Program-made: the position numbers and the translations under genes
Source of the DNA: Helianthus annuus
Taxonomy: Eukaryota > Streptophyta > Magnoliopsida > Asterales > Asteraceae
Length of the DNA stretch: 64,000 nt
Assembly (NCBI RefSeq): GCF_002127325.2
Contig: NC_035433.2
Coordinates: 95,756,723 to 95,820,722, forward strand
Direction of reading: 5' to 3'
Shown here: one piece after another, positions 31,381 to 42,042 of the stretch
How positions within the stretch are numbered: position 1 is the first letter of the stretch
How the letters are laid out: every line of letters begins with the position of its first letter
Notes under the pieces: model-generated
What the model was told of the DNA's origin: nothing
Databases searched by the model: none
What the model saw: the letters and a program-made list of their open reading frames with translations, nothing else

Positions 31381-31718
31381 TTTTTTAACATAAGGGTACC
31401 TTGGTTAAATTCTGAAAACTTAGTGTAAACAAAACTATAAAATACATACAATTCATATTATATGGCGTTTTCACAGTTACTAATCTCTTTCAGTAATCTA
31501 CTCAATGGATTATCTTGCTAAATCTCTCTGAGTAACCTTCTTCAAGGTTTAATCAACTCCAGATATTCAAAGATCGTGACATCAACAGGCAACTTTCATT
31601 TTCTAATTATGCAAATATAAAAGTATCTTTATTGAAGTTACCATGATTTTTTGAAGAAAATAAAGTACTTAACCTGTAATATGTTACCAAATTATATCAC
31701 TGTCTCCAGTTTATACAG

Positions 31719-31919
31719 TTTTTTTTTTTTTTGAAAGGTGTGAATTATTCGTGAATGTCGGGAGGTCTAGCGTACGTTGTCTTAACCGGGTCCGCGCTAG
31801 AGAGCCCCCTCGCACAATAGATCCCCAATTTAAACCCCTCAATGAGAAACCCCTATCACCCAACTAGAACTTGAGACCTAAAAAGGAAAACTCACATGGA
31901 CTCACCATAGGTGGAAACT
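31719..31919 (-). mobile_element. SINE-like element, copy 2, tail part
   Basis: Same SINE as 14014-14252 with a shorter tail (14 bases). It is split by the SIRE-like insertion; the head part is at 41646-41685. Confidence 0.55.
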
Positions 31920-32559
31920 TGTTGGTGCACTTGTGTCTGTACTTTGTCTGTATTCGGTCTGATATAAACAATGTCCTGATTTGTGTTGTAAGTTGACCAA
32001 GTCAACCATCCTCCGGATTGACTTGGCCAACAGTTAACATATATTTGATATATGTGTCTGAATCGAAGGATAGCCTCGAAGGATACAACTGATCCTTCGA
32101 GGTGCTCGAAAGATATGGTTCGACCATGGTTCGACCATTAGACCTCGAAGGATGATCCTTCGAGGACCATGCTGATCATTCGAGCTTGTTGTCATCGAAA
32201 GATGATCCTTCGGACCATCTATCGAATCCTTCGGACAGACCTGTTATGTATGGGTATAAATACCCATGCAGTGTGTTAGTGTTAGATAGATGCACATTTG
32301 GAGAGTTAGTGAAACTCTGCTGGAAAACACACACACACACACTTTAGAGAGTTTGCAAACAAGATTGTAAACATTGTGCTTGTAACCGTAAACCTTCATA
32401 CGTATTAATACAGTGGTGTTAATCGGTGAATTTTGTGTGTTCTTGTGTTTGTTCTTGCATCATCCCGGTTTGCCCGCTAGCTTGGATTCCGCACTCGCTA
32501 GTGGGTTAGTATAACAAGGTTTAGGTTTGTTCTCGATCCTCCGAGAAAAGGGACCTACA
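31920..32559 (+). repeat. SIRE-like 5' LTR
   Basis: Contains CGAAGGAT/ATCCTTCG repeats, including the palindrome CCTCGAAGGAT-G-ATCCTTCGAGG near 32143-32165. A TATA box lies inside a palindrome (ATGGGTAT-AA-ATACCCAT, 32250-32267), and there is a short CA repeat near 32328. Confidence 0.95.
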
Positions 32560-32561
32560 AG

Positions 32562-32574
32562 TGGTATCAGAGCC
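32562..32574 (+). promoter_or_regulatory. Primer binding site, tRNA-iMet type
   Basis: TGGTATCAGAGCC two bases after the LTR end. It is the same primer type as at 3937-3950 and 47782. Confidence 0.92.
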
Positions 32575-32944
32575 TCGCTCTTTACCTTGTTTAAAGCCGG
32601 TTTGTTCAAGTTCTTTGGTGTGTTTGGACACTAGGTTTAGCACCCGTTTTGGTGGTTTTTCTTGCTTTTCTAAACTGAAAAACGGATACTAAACCTATCG
32701 GGAGTGTTCGGGGTCGGTTTGGGTAACTTAAAAATCATATCCGAGAGGTTTTCTGTTTTCCGGCCATAATTCCGGTCAAATTCCGGTTGCCTTGGTGAGG
32801 ATAAGAAACTTCTATTTTGGGTGTTATTTTTGAAAGTCAAATCTGTGTTGGCAAAAGTGGTTGTCAGATCATACCTCTTTGCCGAAAGTTGGTCACCTAC
32901 CACATCAACTTTTCACCAACTTTTGTACCTTCTGTACTTGTGTC

Positions 32945-33415
32945 AGAACCGTCGAAAGATAGCTTTCGAACTCGAAAGATCATCCTTCGATCAAGGAGAT
33001 TCGAAAGATAGCCATCCTTCGAACATCCTTCGAAGTCTGTAGGTTATCCTTCGAGTCAAGGAATCTTTTTGAAAGATCATCCTTCGAGCTACTGTTCATT
33101 ACGAAAGATAAGGATCCTTCATGTTAGGTGAATCTTTCAAGGTTATCTCTCGAGATTATTGTTCGAGCCATCAACAGTGATCCTTCGAACACTGTTGATT
33201 CTTCGAACAGTTGTCATCCTTCGAGGCCTGTGTTCGAAACATAAGGAGAATCTTTCGAAATCATCCTTCGAAAGATAAGGACCCTTCGTATAGTCAATCC
33301 TTCGAAGTCAATCCTTTGAAGTCTTTGTTCGAAACTCAACAAGGATCTTTCGAACCTTGTTGATCATTCGAACAAGTATTGATCTTTCGAACAGGTTGCA
33401 TCTTTCGATTCATAT
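32945..33415 (+). repeat. CGAAAGAT / ATCCTTCGA array in the leader
   Basis: About 470 bp densely packed with CGAAAGAT, ATCCTTCGA and TTCGAA variants, interspersed irregularly and often facing each other. The same words fill the LTR U3 (32080-32240). No ORF with a known domain. Confidence 0.85.
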
Positions 33416-33474
33416 CTGTTTTTACACTTAACAGTTTGTGGTGTGTAGGTGTGGTATATATATTATTGATCAAA

Positions 33475-36400
33475 ATGAGTTGTACTAGCCCTTGGGATTG
33501 GAGTACGGATCCACAACCAGATCTGAAACAGATGTCTATGGCTGAATATATGACGAGTGCCATTCCAAAACAACAACAATCAATAAGTTCCTGTCAATGG
33601 GCTTTGGTATCCAATCAAAGTCAAAGTCTTCAAAATCTTCTGATTAGTGAGAGTGAAACAGGCAGTAACAATCGTCCACCAAAGCTGAACCACATGAACG
33701 ATTTTCCGTCATGGAAAGGCCGCTTTCACACATATGTTCAAGGACAAAGCACCGACCTTTGGATGTGTTTTGTCAATGCATTCAATGAAAGTCTTGAAAG
33801 TAGAGCATCCACTTCAGAAGGTTACGCCAACATGCTTGAAAATGACAAAAAGGCTTATGAATTGGAGAAAAAGGCCTATGCCACACTCACTCAAGCACTC
33901 AACAAAGACATCTACCATCAGTTTTCATATTGCAAGACCACGAAAGCATTGTGGGATGCCTTAGTTGCTAGAGGAGAAGGCAATGCAGCTGCTCGAAAGT
34001 CTAGGCATGATTTGTTGAAGAAAGAATTTGAATCTTTTCAGTTTTTGGAAAACGAGACTCTGAATGATATGACCACACGTTTCTATCATTTGATTAGTGA
34101 AATGTGTGCCTATGGGGTGGCAGCTACTCAACAAGACATGGTGAATAGGTTTGCTGACGCCCTACCCCCAAAATGGAGTTCGTTTATTGAGTTGTTGAAG
34201 CATACTAAAGCTCTAGATGAGATTAACATCTATGAGTTCATTCAGAAGCTGGAACATAAAAATGATGAAGAAATTAGGAAAGCAAGGCGTGCTCCAGCTC
34301 CTCAGAATACAGAAATGTATTTGCCTGGTTTTGGTCCTTCAGCTAGTTCTAGTTCTGTTCAGCAACCGAAGCTTCAAACTGCTTTTGTGTCCAATACGAG
34401 TTCCTTTCCATTTCCTCAATCGACAGCTGCTCCACCACAACCTCAATTCGATCCGAGGTCTTACATTCCTGTTCCAACACAGCCACAACCACAACCTCAA
34501 CAACAACAACAGCAAGCTCACTATACAAGCAATCCTCAACCTCAGCCTCAAAGTCATCACACAATTCGAGTCGACAACTCAAATCTTTCACACCTTAGTA
34601 TTGAAGTTGCTAAGGAACATATGGAAATTATCAACACCATGGTCAGTGCTTACTGTGGTTTGGTAGCTGGTCAGCTTGGAAACATCAACATGACCAATGA
34701 AGATTATGATCAGATCGACAAGGAAGAAATGGAGTTGATGGATATTAAATGGGCCTTTGCTAGTGCGGTTAGAAGGGCAAAAGATTTCATGGCGCGAACT
34801 GGAAGAACTTCGTTGGAAGGAAAGAAAAACACGAAGTATGGGTTTGATATTAATGCCGTCACGTGCTTTAACTGTGGCGAGAAAGGGCACTTTAAACGTG
34901 AGTGCACTCGACCAACAAAACACGGCAATCACAACCCGTTCAGAAACCAGACTAATGCGAATGCCCAACAAGAAAACCGTGAAAGGAGGATGGTGGCAGT
35001 GAACAACAATCAGGGACAGCCTGGAGCTACCAATCACAATCGGGCTTTAGCTGTTCAAGCTGATGAAGGATGTGACTGGTCAGTGCAGTTTGGTGATGGT
35101 GATCAGGGAAGTGGAACTGCATTGTATGCTAAGGTCATCGAGCAGGTTCATAAAGAAGAATCTTCTGGGAGCGATGACAGTTCTGGTTATTCGGGCAGTT
35201 CGGATGAAGAAGGCTCTGTTTCTGGGGATAATCACTCAGAGCCTGATGTGAATGAAGAAGGAGATGATGATATACAGGAGCTATTGAATGAAGCTGATGA
35301 GCTTAAATGTCAGAAATCAATTCTGATTAGGAAGGCTGCTGCTACATCAACGGAAATGGAAAAGCTATTCTCTGAAGATGGAGCTTTTTCTTTTCAAACT
35401 GCCTTTATGGCAAATGGTTCAGCCTCTACTAGTCAGGTAACTTCTGAACCTCCTGCTCCTGGTATTTGTAAATCATGTGCAGAGATGAAGCTTGAATCAG
35501 AAAAGCTTCATAGTCATAATCAGAATTTGGTTATTGAACTGTCAAAATGCCAAGAGGCAAACATGGCTTTAACCCGGAATGAAAAAGAATTTAAATCTGT
35601 AATAGAAACATTAAAGAAAAATGTGTCCGAGGTTAACAAAGTAGTTTACCACAAACAAGTTAGTATAAATGAATACATTAACCTTGTGGAAGAAACTAAG
35701 AAGCAATTAGCCATTGCCCAATGCAAGCATGATGCGATCAAACAGAAATTGGATAGTTATTCTAACTCCCGATTTGTGCTTGATCACATCATAGACGTTC
35801 AACAACTGAAAGGTAACGTGAAAGGTGTAGGGTATAAGGCGTGTCCACCCCCTTTGATGGACAACTATACCAAGATGCCTGATGAAGAAGAAATGCCTCG
35901 GTATGAACCCAGTGTGCCTTTGAACTTTGAGGAATTTTCTACTGGCCTAGGGTTCAAACCGGAGAATTCTGAAAATACATCCACAAAGCAACAGGAAGCT
36001 TCAACATCCATGAAACAAAGTCCTCCAATCATTGAGGACTGTGATACATCGGATGATGAACCAGAAGTGGATGTGAGTGAACAGGATAACTCACTTAACA
36101 AGATGAAAGGAGTTGTCATTCCCATTGAGAATCACATCCTGTGTGATCCTGACACTCATGCCGTTTCATCAGTCGAGAAACAAGTGATAGATCCTGTCAA
36201 GGTTGAAAAGAAGGAGGTGTCTACTGTTAAAAGCAGTAATGTGTTGTATACCTTGGTTGGAGATAGTAAAATCTATTCAGATCACGTTTTTCCAATTAAG
36301 AATGTAAATAAATCTTTGATTGATAAAGTCTTTGAAGACAATACAAACAAATTTTTGGGAAAAACTCTACCAGGAATTGTGGTAACACAATGTGATCCAA

Positions 36401-37194
36401 TTCCTAAGGCTGAGATTAGGAAACAGTTTGGCAATCAAAAATCTCCAACCACTCAACAACCGACTGCTTCTAAGGGTAAACAACCACAACGAGCTCCAAA
36501 GCCAAAGGATAAAGTTGAATCAAAAGGAGCTCGTTACATGAAGAAAGGAAAAGATGTTAAGTTTGTAGCATCAAAAGGTACAGATAAAATTGAGACTTTT
36601 GAAAACAAATCAAACACTGATTTTGTACAACAAGTCAAGATTTTGAAACGAAACAGTGATAACAATTACACCCAACATACAAACGGGTGTGATGAAAGAG
36701 CAAGTACCTCAGGTTCTACAAGCTCAACATCTGGTAGTCGATCAAGTTCTCCTAAGTCTATTGAAAGGAGAACTTGTTTCAAATGTGGAGAAATTGGGCA
36801 CATTATCAGAAATTGCCCAAATGCTCCAAAGAAGAAACTTGTTGAGAAAACTCCACCTGAAACAGTTCACCCTCAACGTCGGTCAGTTTCACCTAAACAA
36901 GATAAACGAACTGTAAAAGAACAAGAAACTAAACAACGACGTAAGAACATAAAAACTGTTGAAAAAGCTTTAAAATCTGAAGTTAAAACAGTTCAGAAGG
37001 AACCAAGAGTGTCACAACCTGTAAAACCAGAATCTTCAAAAACTGGTGGGCACAGACAAACTTGGTTACCTAAGTCGGGTGACAATTCAGGGGGAGCAGT
37101 TGTTCTTGAAAACCATCAAGAGATAGAGCTTACGTATCGTGATGCCAAGGGACGACCCAAGACCACTAAGGCTTGGGTCCCCATTCTCAACTGA
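33475..37194 (+). CDS. SIRE-like Gag, extended (1,239 aa)
   Basis: ATG at 33475 (MSCTSPWDWSTDPQPDLKQ) to TGA at 37192-37194. A copia-type Gag core (UBN2-like) covers about residues 80-270 (WKGRFHTYVQ, TKALWDALVARGEGN). A Gln/Pro-rich linker follows, then a CCHC knuckle CFNCGEKGHFKREC near 464, an acidic and coiled-coil stretch, and a second knuckle CFKCGEIGHIIRNC near 1101. The C-terminus ends AWVPILN. The length is roughly two to three times that of an ordinary copia Gag, as in SIRE elements. It forms the particle and binds RNA. No internal stop; pol follows 13 bases later in another frame. Confidence 0.9.
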   Translation: MSCTSPWDWSTDPQPDLKQMSMAEYMTSAIPKQQQSISSCQWALVSNQSQSLQNLLISESETGSNNRPPKLNHMNDFPSWKGRFHTYVQGQSTDLWMCFVNAFNESLESRASTSEGYANMLENDKKAYELEKKAYATLTQALNKDIYHQFSYCKTTKALWDALVARGEGNAAARKSRHDLLKKEFESFQFLENETLNDMTTRFYHLISEMCAYGVAATQQDMVNRFADALPPKWSSFIELLKHTKALDEINIYEFIQKLEHKNDEEIRKARRAPAPQNTEMYLPGFGPSASSSSVQQPKLQTAFVSNTSSFPFPQSTAAPPQPQFDPRSYIPVPTQPQPQPQQQQQQAHYTSNPQPQPQSHHTIRVDNSNLSHLSIEVAKEHMEIINTMVSAYCGLVAGQLGNINMTNEDYDQIDKEEMELMDIKWAFASAVRRAKDFMARTGRTSLEGKKNTKYGFDINAVTCFNCGEKGHFKRECTRPTKHGNHNPFRNQTNANAQQENRERRMVAVNNNQGQPGATNHNRALAVQADEGCDWSVQFGDGDQGSGTALYAKVIEQVHKEESSGSDDSSGYSGSSDEEGSVSGDNHSEPDVNEEGDDDIQELLNEADELKCQKSILIRKAAATSTEMEKLFSEDGAFSFQTAFMANGSASTSQVTSEPPAPGICKSCAEMKLESEKLHSHNQNLVIELSKCQEANMALTRNEKEFKSVIETLKKNVSEVNKVVYHKQVSINEYINLVEETKKQLAIAQCKHDAIKQKLDSYSNSRFVLDHIIDVQQLKGNVKGVGYKACPPPLMDNYTKMPDEEEMPRYEPSVPLNFEEFSTGLGFKPENSENTSTKQQEASTSMKQSPPIIEDCDTSDDEPEVDVSEQDNSLNKMKGVVIPIENHILCDPDTHAVSSVEKQVIDPVKVEKKEVSTVKSSNVLYTLVGDSKIYSDHVFPIKNVNKSLIDKVFEDNTNKFLGKTLPGIVVTQCDPIPKAEIRKQFGNQKSPTTQQPTASKGKQPQRAPKPKDKVESKGARYMKKGKDVKFVASKGTDKIETFENKSNTDFVQQVKILKRNSDNNYTQHTNGCDERASTSGSTSSTSGSRSSSPKSIERRTCFKCGEIGHIIRNCPNAPKKKLVEKTPPETVHPQRRSVSPKQDKRTVKEQETKQRRKNIKTVEKALKSEVKTVQKEPRVSQPVKPESSKTGGHRQTWLPKSGDNSGGAVVLENHQEIELTYRDAKGRPKTTKAWVPILN

Positions 37195-37207
37195 TGTGTT
37201 TATTTGA

Positions 37208-39115
37208 CATGTGCAGGATGTTCTAGGAGGAACTATTAATAGTCATTGGATTGTTGATAGTGGAGCATCCAGGCACATGACTGGCGACTTACGGCTCCTG
37301 TATGACGTGAGAAATATCAGAGGAGGGTATGTTGCCTTTGCGGGTGATAAAGGAGGGTACATCACTGGAGAAGGAAGTATCTCCAATGGCATCGTGTGCT
37401 TTGATAAGATCAATTATGTGAAGCAAATTGATCACAATCTTCTCAGTGTGTCGCAAATCTGCGATAAAAAGTTCTCAGTGATTTTTGATGACGCTGGTTG
37501 TTATGTGCTGAAGCCTGGTTTCAAAATTCCACAAGAATCTGGCCAACAGAATGACTGGTCCTTCGCGTGTTACGTGTCACAAGAAGAACCAAAGTCGTGG
37601 AAAGAAGCATTGAAAGACAGTGCTTGGGTTGAAGCCATGCAGGAAGAATTACAGCAATTTCACAAGCTGGGTGTTTGGAAGCTGGTTGAAAAGCCTGAGA
37701 ATTACAAGAAGATTGGCACTCGATGGGTATTCAAATGCAAGAAAGACGACCGTGGAGTGGTAATTCGAAACAAAGCTCGTTTAGTCGTTCAAGGTTTTCG
37801 TCAGATAGAGGGTATCGACTACAACGAAGTCTATGCACCAGTTGCACGTCTGGAAGCTATTCGGATCTTTCTGGCTTATGCCTCATTCAAAGGATTCAAG
37901 GTTTACCAGATGGACGTCAAAAGTGCATTTCTACATGGTGTGGTTGAAGAAGAGGTATATGTCGAACAGCCTCCTGGTTTTGAAGATCCTGTCCATCCCG
38001 ATCGGGTTTGGTTGCTCAACAAAGCTCTCTATGGTCTTCATCAAGCGCCACGAGCTTGGTATGCAACCTTATCTACATATCTGTTGGAGAACGGTTTTCG
38101 AAGAGGTCTTATCGATTGTACTCTCTTCATCAAAGAACAAGATGGAGATCTTCTTCTGGTACAGGTATATGTTGATGATATTATTTTTGGTTCTACTAAT
38201 GATGTTTTGTGCAGGAATTTCGAGCGCATCATGCAGGATAAGTTCGAGATGAGTGCTATGGGGGAAATGAATTTCTTTTTGGGCCTACAAGTGCAACAAA
38301 CGGAGTCTGGGATATTCATCCATCAGACTAAATATGTTGGAGACATCCTGAGCCGGTTCCAGATGTCCGATGCAACGCCCATTGGTACCCCATTGCCAAC
38401 TAATCATGGAATTACTCCTGACTTGAAGGGTGAACCTGTTAGCCCTTCATACTATCGCGCGATGATCGGATCCCTTATGTACCTCACAGCATCAAGGCCA
38501 GATATAATGTACCCAACATGCCTGCTTGCCAGATATCAAGTCAACCCGAAGGCCTCACATCTTGCAGCTGTCAAAAGGATTTTTCGTTATTTGAAGGCTT
38601 ATCCAGACACCGGTCTGTGGTATCCTAGGGATAATAACTTTGACTTGGTCGCATTCAGTGATTCTGATTTTGGCGGGTGTAAAATCGACGGCAAATCCAC
38701 AACGGCTGGATGTCAGTTTTTAGGAAATCGCCTAGTCACCTGGCAGTGCAAGAAGCAGACGTGTGTCGCTACATCAACATGCGAAGCTGAATACATTGCT
38801 GCCTCAAGTTGTTGTTCACAAGTTCTTTGGATCCAACAACAATTGCGGGACTACGGTTTTGAATTCCTAACTACTCCTATATACGTTGATAGTTCTGCTG
38901 CTTTAGATATCACTAAAAATCCTGTGCAGCATTCAAAGACCAAACACATCGAAATCAAATATCACTTCATACGTGATTGCTTTGAGAAAAGGCTAATCGA
39001 TGTTGTTAAGGTCCACACCGATGACCAACGTGCCGACTTATTTACCAAAGCTTTTGACAAATCTAGATTTGACTTCTTATTATTGGTAAATGGCATTAAG
39101 GTCAAGCAAGAGTAA
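37208..39115 (+). CDS. SIRE-like Pol: protease, RT, RNase H (integrase deleted)
   Basis: The frame is open from after the TGA at 37205 to TAA at 39113-39115, about 635 codons. Protease [15 protein letters not shown] opens it. At [15 protein letters not shown] the text passes straight to the segment before RT ([19 protein letters not shown]). The pre-integrase, zinc and DDE integrase regions, normally some hundreds of residues, are absent without loss of frame. RT has [24 protein letters not shown] and [10 protein letters not shown]; RNase H has [18 protein letters not shown] and HIEIKYHFI. No ATG lies near the start, so expression needs a frameshift, splicing (GTGCAG|GATG is a possible acceptor at 37216) or reinitiation. 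Confidence 0.9.
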   Translation, partial: HVQDVLGGTINSHWIVDSGASRHMTGDLRLLYDVRNIRGGYVAFAGDKGGYITGEGSISNGIVCFDKINYVKQIDHNLLSVSQICDKKFSVIFDDAGCYVLKPGFKIPQESGQQNDWSFACYVSQEEPKSWKEALKDSAWVEAMQEELQQFHKLGVWKLVEKPENYKKIGTRWVFKCKKDDRGVVIRNKARLVVQGFRQIEGIDYNEVYAPVARLEAIRIFLAYASFKGFKVYQMDVKSAFLHGVVEEEVYVEQPPGFEDPVHPDRVWLLNKALYGLHQAPRAWYATLSTYLLENGFRRGLIDCTLFIKEQDGDLLLVQVYVDDIIFGSTNDVLCRNFERIMQDKFEMSAMGEMNFFLGLQVQQTESGIFIHQTKYVGDILSRFQMSDATPIGTPLPTNHGITPDLKGEPVSPSYYRAMIGSLMYLTASRPDIMYPTCLLARYQVNPKASHLAAVKRIFRYLKAYPDTGLWYPRDNNFDLVAFSDSDFGGCKIDGKSTTAGCQFLGNRLVTWQCKKQTCVATSTCEAEYIAASSCCSQVLWIQQQLRDYGFEFLTTPIYVDSSAALDITKNPVQHSKTKHIEIKYHFIRDCFEKRLIDVVKVHTDDQRADLFTKAFDKSRFDFLLLVNGIKVKQE

Positions 39116-41000
39116 ACCAACATCGGAAAATCATTTTTGTAAATATCGTTGTGTGTTTTTAAATTTATCTTAGTTTGTTGATTTTAGGGGGAGTAAATCC
39201 AAAAATCGGAAAATACAAAAACATCGAAAAATTTCAAAAACACAAAAACAATAGAAAATCAAAAATGAGTTTCCTTGAGAGCAAAAGAGAAAATGATAGT
39301 ACATCAGTGGTCTATCCAAACATCTTTAAACCTTAAATGAAAAACGATAAGCAGCTCTATATAAGATGTATCGGTAGGCTCACAATCATTTTAAAGTGTG
39401 CAGGGTGATATAAATCTTAATCGACTGAAGACCAGGTGGGAACCATTCATTGGCATATGGTCTTAGTACCGAAATTTCGTTTGATAGATTGCCGAGGTTC
39501 TGAGATATTCGGTCTTTATGCTGCTTATCATCTGGGTATCATGGTTGTATCTTTTACCGAAAAATAACGGGGACGCAAGTCTAGATCTTCCATGATACTA
39601 TGCATACGTGTACATATTGCATACTGCATTCGACCTCAATAAGTGATAAACAATCACATGTCCAAATCAAATAAGTGATAAAATATCACATTTATCCGGG
39701 TGTCAAGTTCGTCTCTCTGCTGTACGGAAGTACTGACCTGTTCACGGACTTGCACCTGTGCCCTCATGCATACGAAAATCAAGTTCCTCATCAATAAGTG
39801 ATTATATCACAAAGGGCTTGTTTTCAATTCAAAATAAGTGAGTATCTCACAATTTATACGGTCAAACAGATGATAATCGGCATACTCACCGGTAAGATGA
39901 ACTCTCGTGCATACCTTGATACGGGAATGTGTCGTGATGTGGATGAACACCGGTCGGTAAGTATAAATCATACCTTAACGTATCCTCTAAACATGATTAC
40001 ATCTGATAAGTTGAGCTTAAGTGGACAGCAATACCGATAATTGTTATAGGATGCTTATCTTAATGTTAACTAACTGAACAACAAGAGTGTTTTGGCATGA
40101 CCGTACACTGATATGATTCTCTTACCCTCGAAACTCGCAAAAAGAATGTTTGTATATATTTATTTACTGCTTAACTTTTATTGTTTTCTTTTTAAACAGT
40201 TTCGTCGTTTGGTGCATATCAGCACGACATTAGCGGTGATGTCGTTTGATAACACTCAAAGGATTTTAAATTGTTGTCTTTTACGTTCAAAAATAACAAA
40301 AAGATTTTAGGCGTGTTTTAATATAAACTTTATAAAAGCCAAAAAGATTTTATTTCTGCTTTATTTTCGATCGTACGATGTTGGAGCTCGAGTCTTCGTT
40401 ACCTGAAACCTGAACGAAAACCGAATTGACTAAATCTTCATAAACGGTCGAAATTTGCATGTTTTGAAAGTTACCTGAAACTTGAAAAATTTATTAAACT
40501 TTCAAACTGTCGGACGGTGTTTGATTGTGACATGGTCATTCGTGTGTCATTTGTTTATACTATGTTCCAAGCAGTTGTTCTCATTACGCGTTTAGATTTC
40601 TTGCATGTGCAGATTCTAAAGGCTAGGAGAACATGGTCGATGACAAGCCTTGGAATGAAGACACGACGAGAAGGCACTCAAAAGATGAAGATGATCGAGT
40701 TGCCGCTGGCCACCATCAACACCACAAGGATCTCACTTCATAAAGTTAAAGTATTTCACGAGCATAACTCAAGGGGGAGCTTATGTTAAGGGGGAGTTTG
40801 TCAACACACTTCCTACATGATACGGGTAGTTTGTTGATACACTCTCTGCTTTCAAGACGTGAAGACTTTGAAGATCCTCCGACATTGAAGACTTGAAAGG
40901 ACATCAGAGTTTTGGTAACTCGAAGACCAAAGACCGTCGAAGTTCAAGACGTGTCTACAACCATAGAAGATAAAGACAAAGCTACAGCCAAGGGGGAGTT
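39116..41000 (+). other. SIRE-like 3' region with hairpins and polypurine tracts
   Basis: No long frame and no envelope-like protein recognised. Four GTGAT-type hairpins lie at 39643-39850. AGGGGGAG occurs near 39187, 40771, 40789 and 40991; the last directly precedes the 3' LTR and is the polypurine tract. Confidence 0.75.
39643..39850 (+). repeat. Four short hairpins with paired arm changes
   Basis: GTGAT-AAACA-ATCAC (39643-39657), GTGAT-AAAAT-ATCAC (39675-39689), GTGAT-TAT-ATCAC (39798-39810) and GTGAG-TAT-CTCAC (39838-39850), each preceded by ATAA. In the fourth both arms changed together, keeping the stem. Confidence 0.75.
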
Positions 41001-41640
41001 TGTTGGTGCACTTGTGTCTGTACTTTGTCTGTATTCGGTCTGATATAAACAATGTCCTGATTTGTGTTGTAAGTTGACCAAGTCAACCATCCTCCGGATT
41101 GACTTGGCCAACAGTTAACATATATTTGATATATGTGTCTGAATCGAAGGATAGCCTCGAAGGATACAACTGATCCTTCGAGGTGCTCGAAAGATATGGT
41201 TCGACCATGGTTCGACCATTAGACCTCGAAGGATGATCCTTCGAGGACCATGCTGATCATTCGAGCTTGTTGTCATCGAAAGATGATCCTTCGGACCATC
41301 TATCGAATCCTTCGGACAGACCTGTTATGTATGGGTATAAATACCCATGCAGTGTGTTAGTGTTAGATAGATGCACATTTGGAGAGTTAGTGAAACTCTG
41401 CTGGAAAACACACACACACACACTTTAGAGAGTTTGCAAACAAGATTGTAAACATTGTGCTTGTAACCGTAAACCTTCATACGTATTAATACAGTGGTGT
41501 TAATCGGTGAATTTTGTGTGTTCTTGTGTTTGTTCTTGCATCATCCCGGTTTGCCCGCTAGCTTGGATTCCGCACTCGCTAGTGGGTTAGTATAACAAGG
41601 TTTAGGTTTGTTCTCGATCCTCCGAGAAAAGGGACCTACA
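41001..41640 (+). repeat. SIRE-like 3' LTR
   Basis: 640 bp and, on reading both, identical to 31920-32559. It is followed by the right target duplication AAACT (41641-41645). Confidence 0.95.
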
Positions 41641-41645
41641 AAACT

Positions 41646-42042
41646 AAATACCTGTGGCCATCACTAGAGCACTAGTGATGTTTAATATGCACATGATGAA
41701 TTTGGGATTTTCGAATTTCTGCTCTATTTTCTGAATCCAACAATTTCGTGCAACTGGTAACCAATTGTTCATGTTTAATGTATAGTTTGTACATACTGTA
41801 AATCATAAGATTGGATTAAACTAGAAAGTTTTTGATGGCAAATTGGAAAGTTTGGGACTGTCCAGATATTATTTTACTTGATTTTAATGACTGGTTATGG
41901 AAATGAGAAAATGATATATTATTTAACACTAAATTTGATGTGTGGAATGAGGATATTTAATATAACCAGTAGGCCCCATATCAAAAGACTTAGACCTGTT
42001 CCTTATTGATGTGTGGAATGAGGATATTTAATATAACCAGTA
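41646..42042 (+). repeat. 4.35-kb duplication, copy 2 (right end)
   Basis: Matches 14219-14608: SINE head (41646-41685), then AT-rich DNA through ATAACCAGTA at 42042. Copy 2 thus ends about 90 bp before the TNL start codon, and its last part doubles as the gene's upstream region. Confidence 0.9.

Larger units (their letters stand above)
31287..31919 (+). repeat. 4.35-kb duplication, copy 2 (middle part)
   Basis: Resumes right after the Tat target duplication and matches 13582-14212. It contains the rest of the TIR relic (31287-31380) and the tail part of the SINE (T run 31719-31732). It ends at AAACT (31915-31919), the left duplication of the SIRE-like element. Confidence 0.93.
31920..41640 (+). 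mobile_element. SIRE-like Ty1/copia retrotransposon lacking integrase (9.72 kb)
   Basis: Both LTRs are 640 bp (TGTTGG...CCTACA) and appear identical, with the target duplication AAACT (31915-31919, 41641-41645). Inside are an iMet primer site, a repeat-rich leader, a very long Gag frame, a Pol frame with protease, RT and RNase H but no integrase, a 1.9-kb 3' region and a polypurine tract. The long Gag, iMet primer and repeated AGGGGGAG tracts fit the SIRE/Maximus lineage as I know it. Identical LTRs mean a very recent insertion. With no integrase of its own, it was probably mobilised by a relative's proteins. Confidence 0.93.

Noticed and set aside
34217..34666. 149-codon frame in the SIRE Gag Gln/Pro linker
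   Set aside because: Product of CAA-rich repeats in an alternative frame.
39116..41000. Possible envelope-like gene in the SIRE 3' region
   Set aside because: No frame above about 90 codons and no signal peptide or membrane segment pattern.
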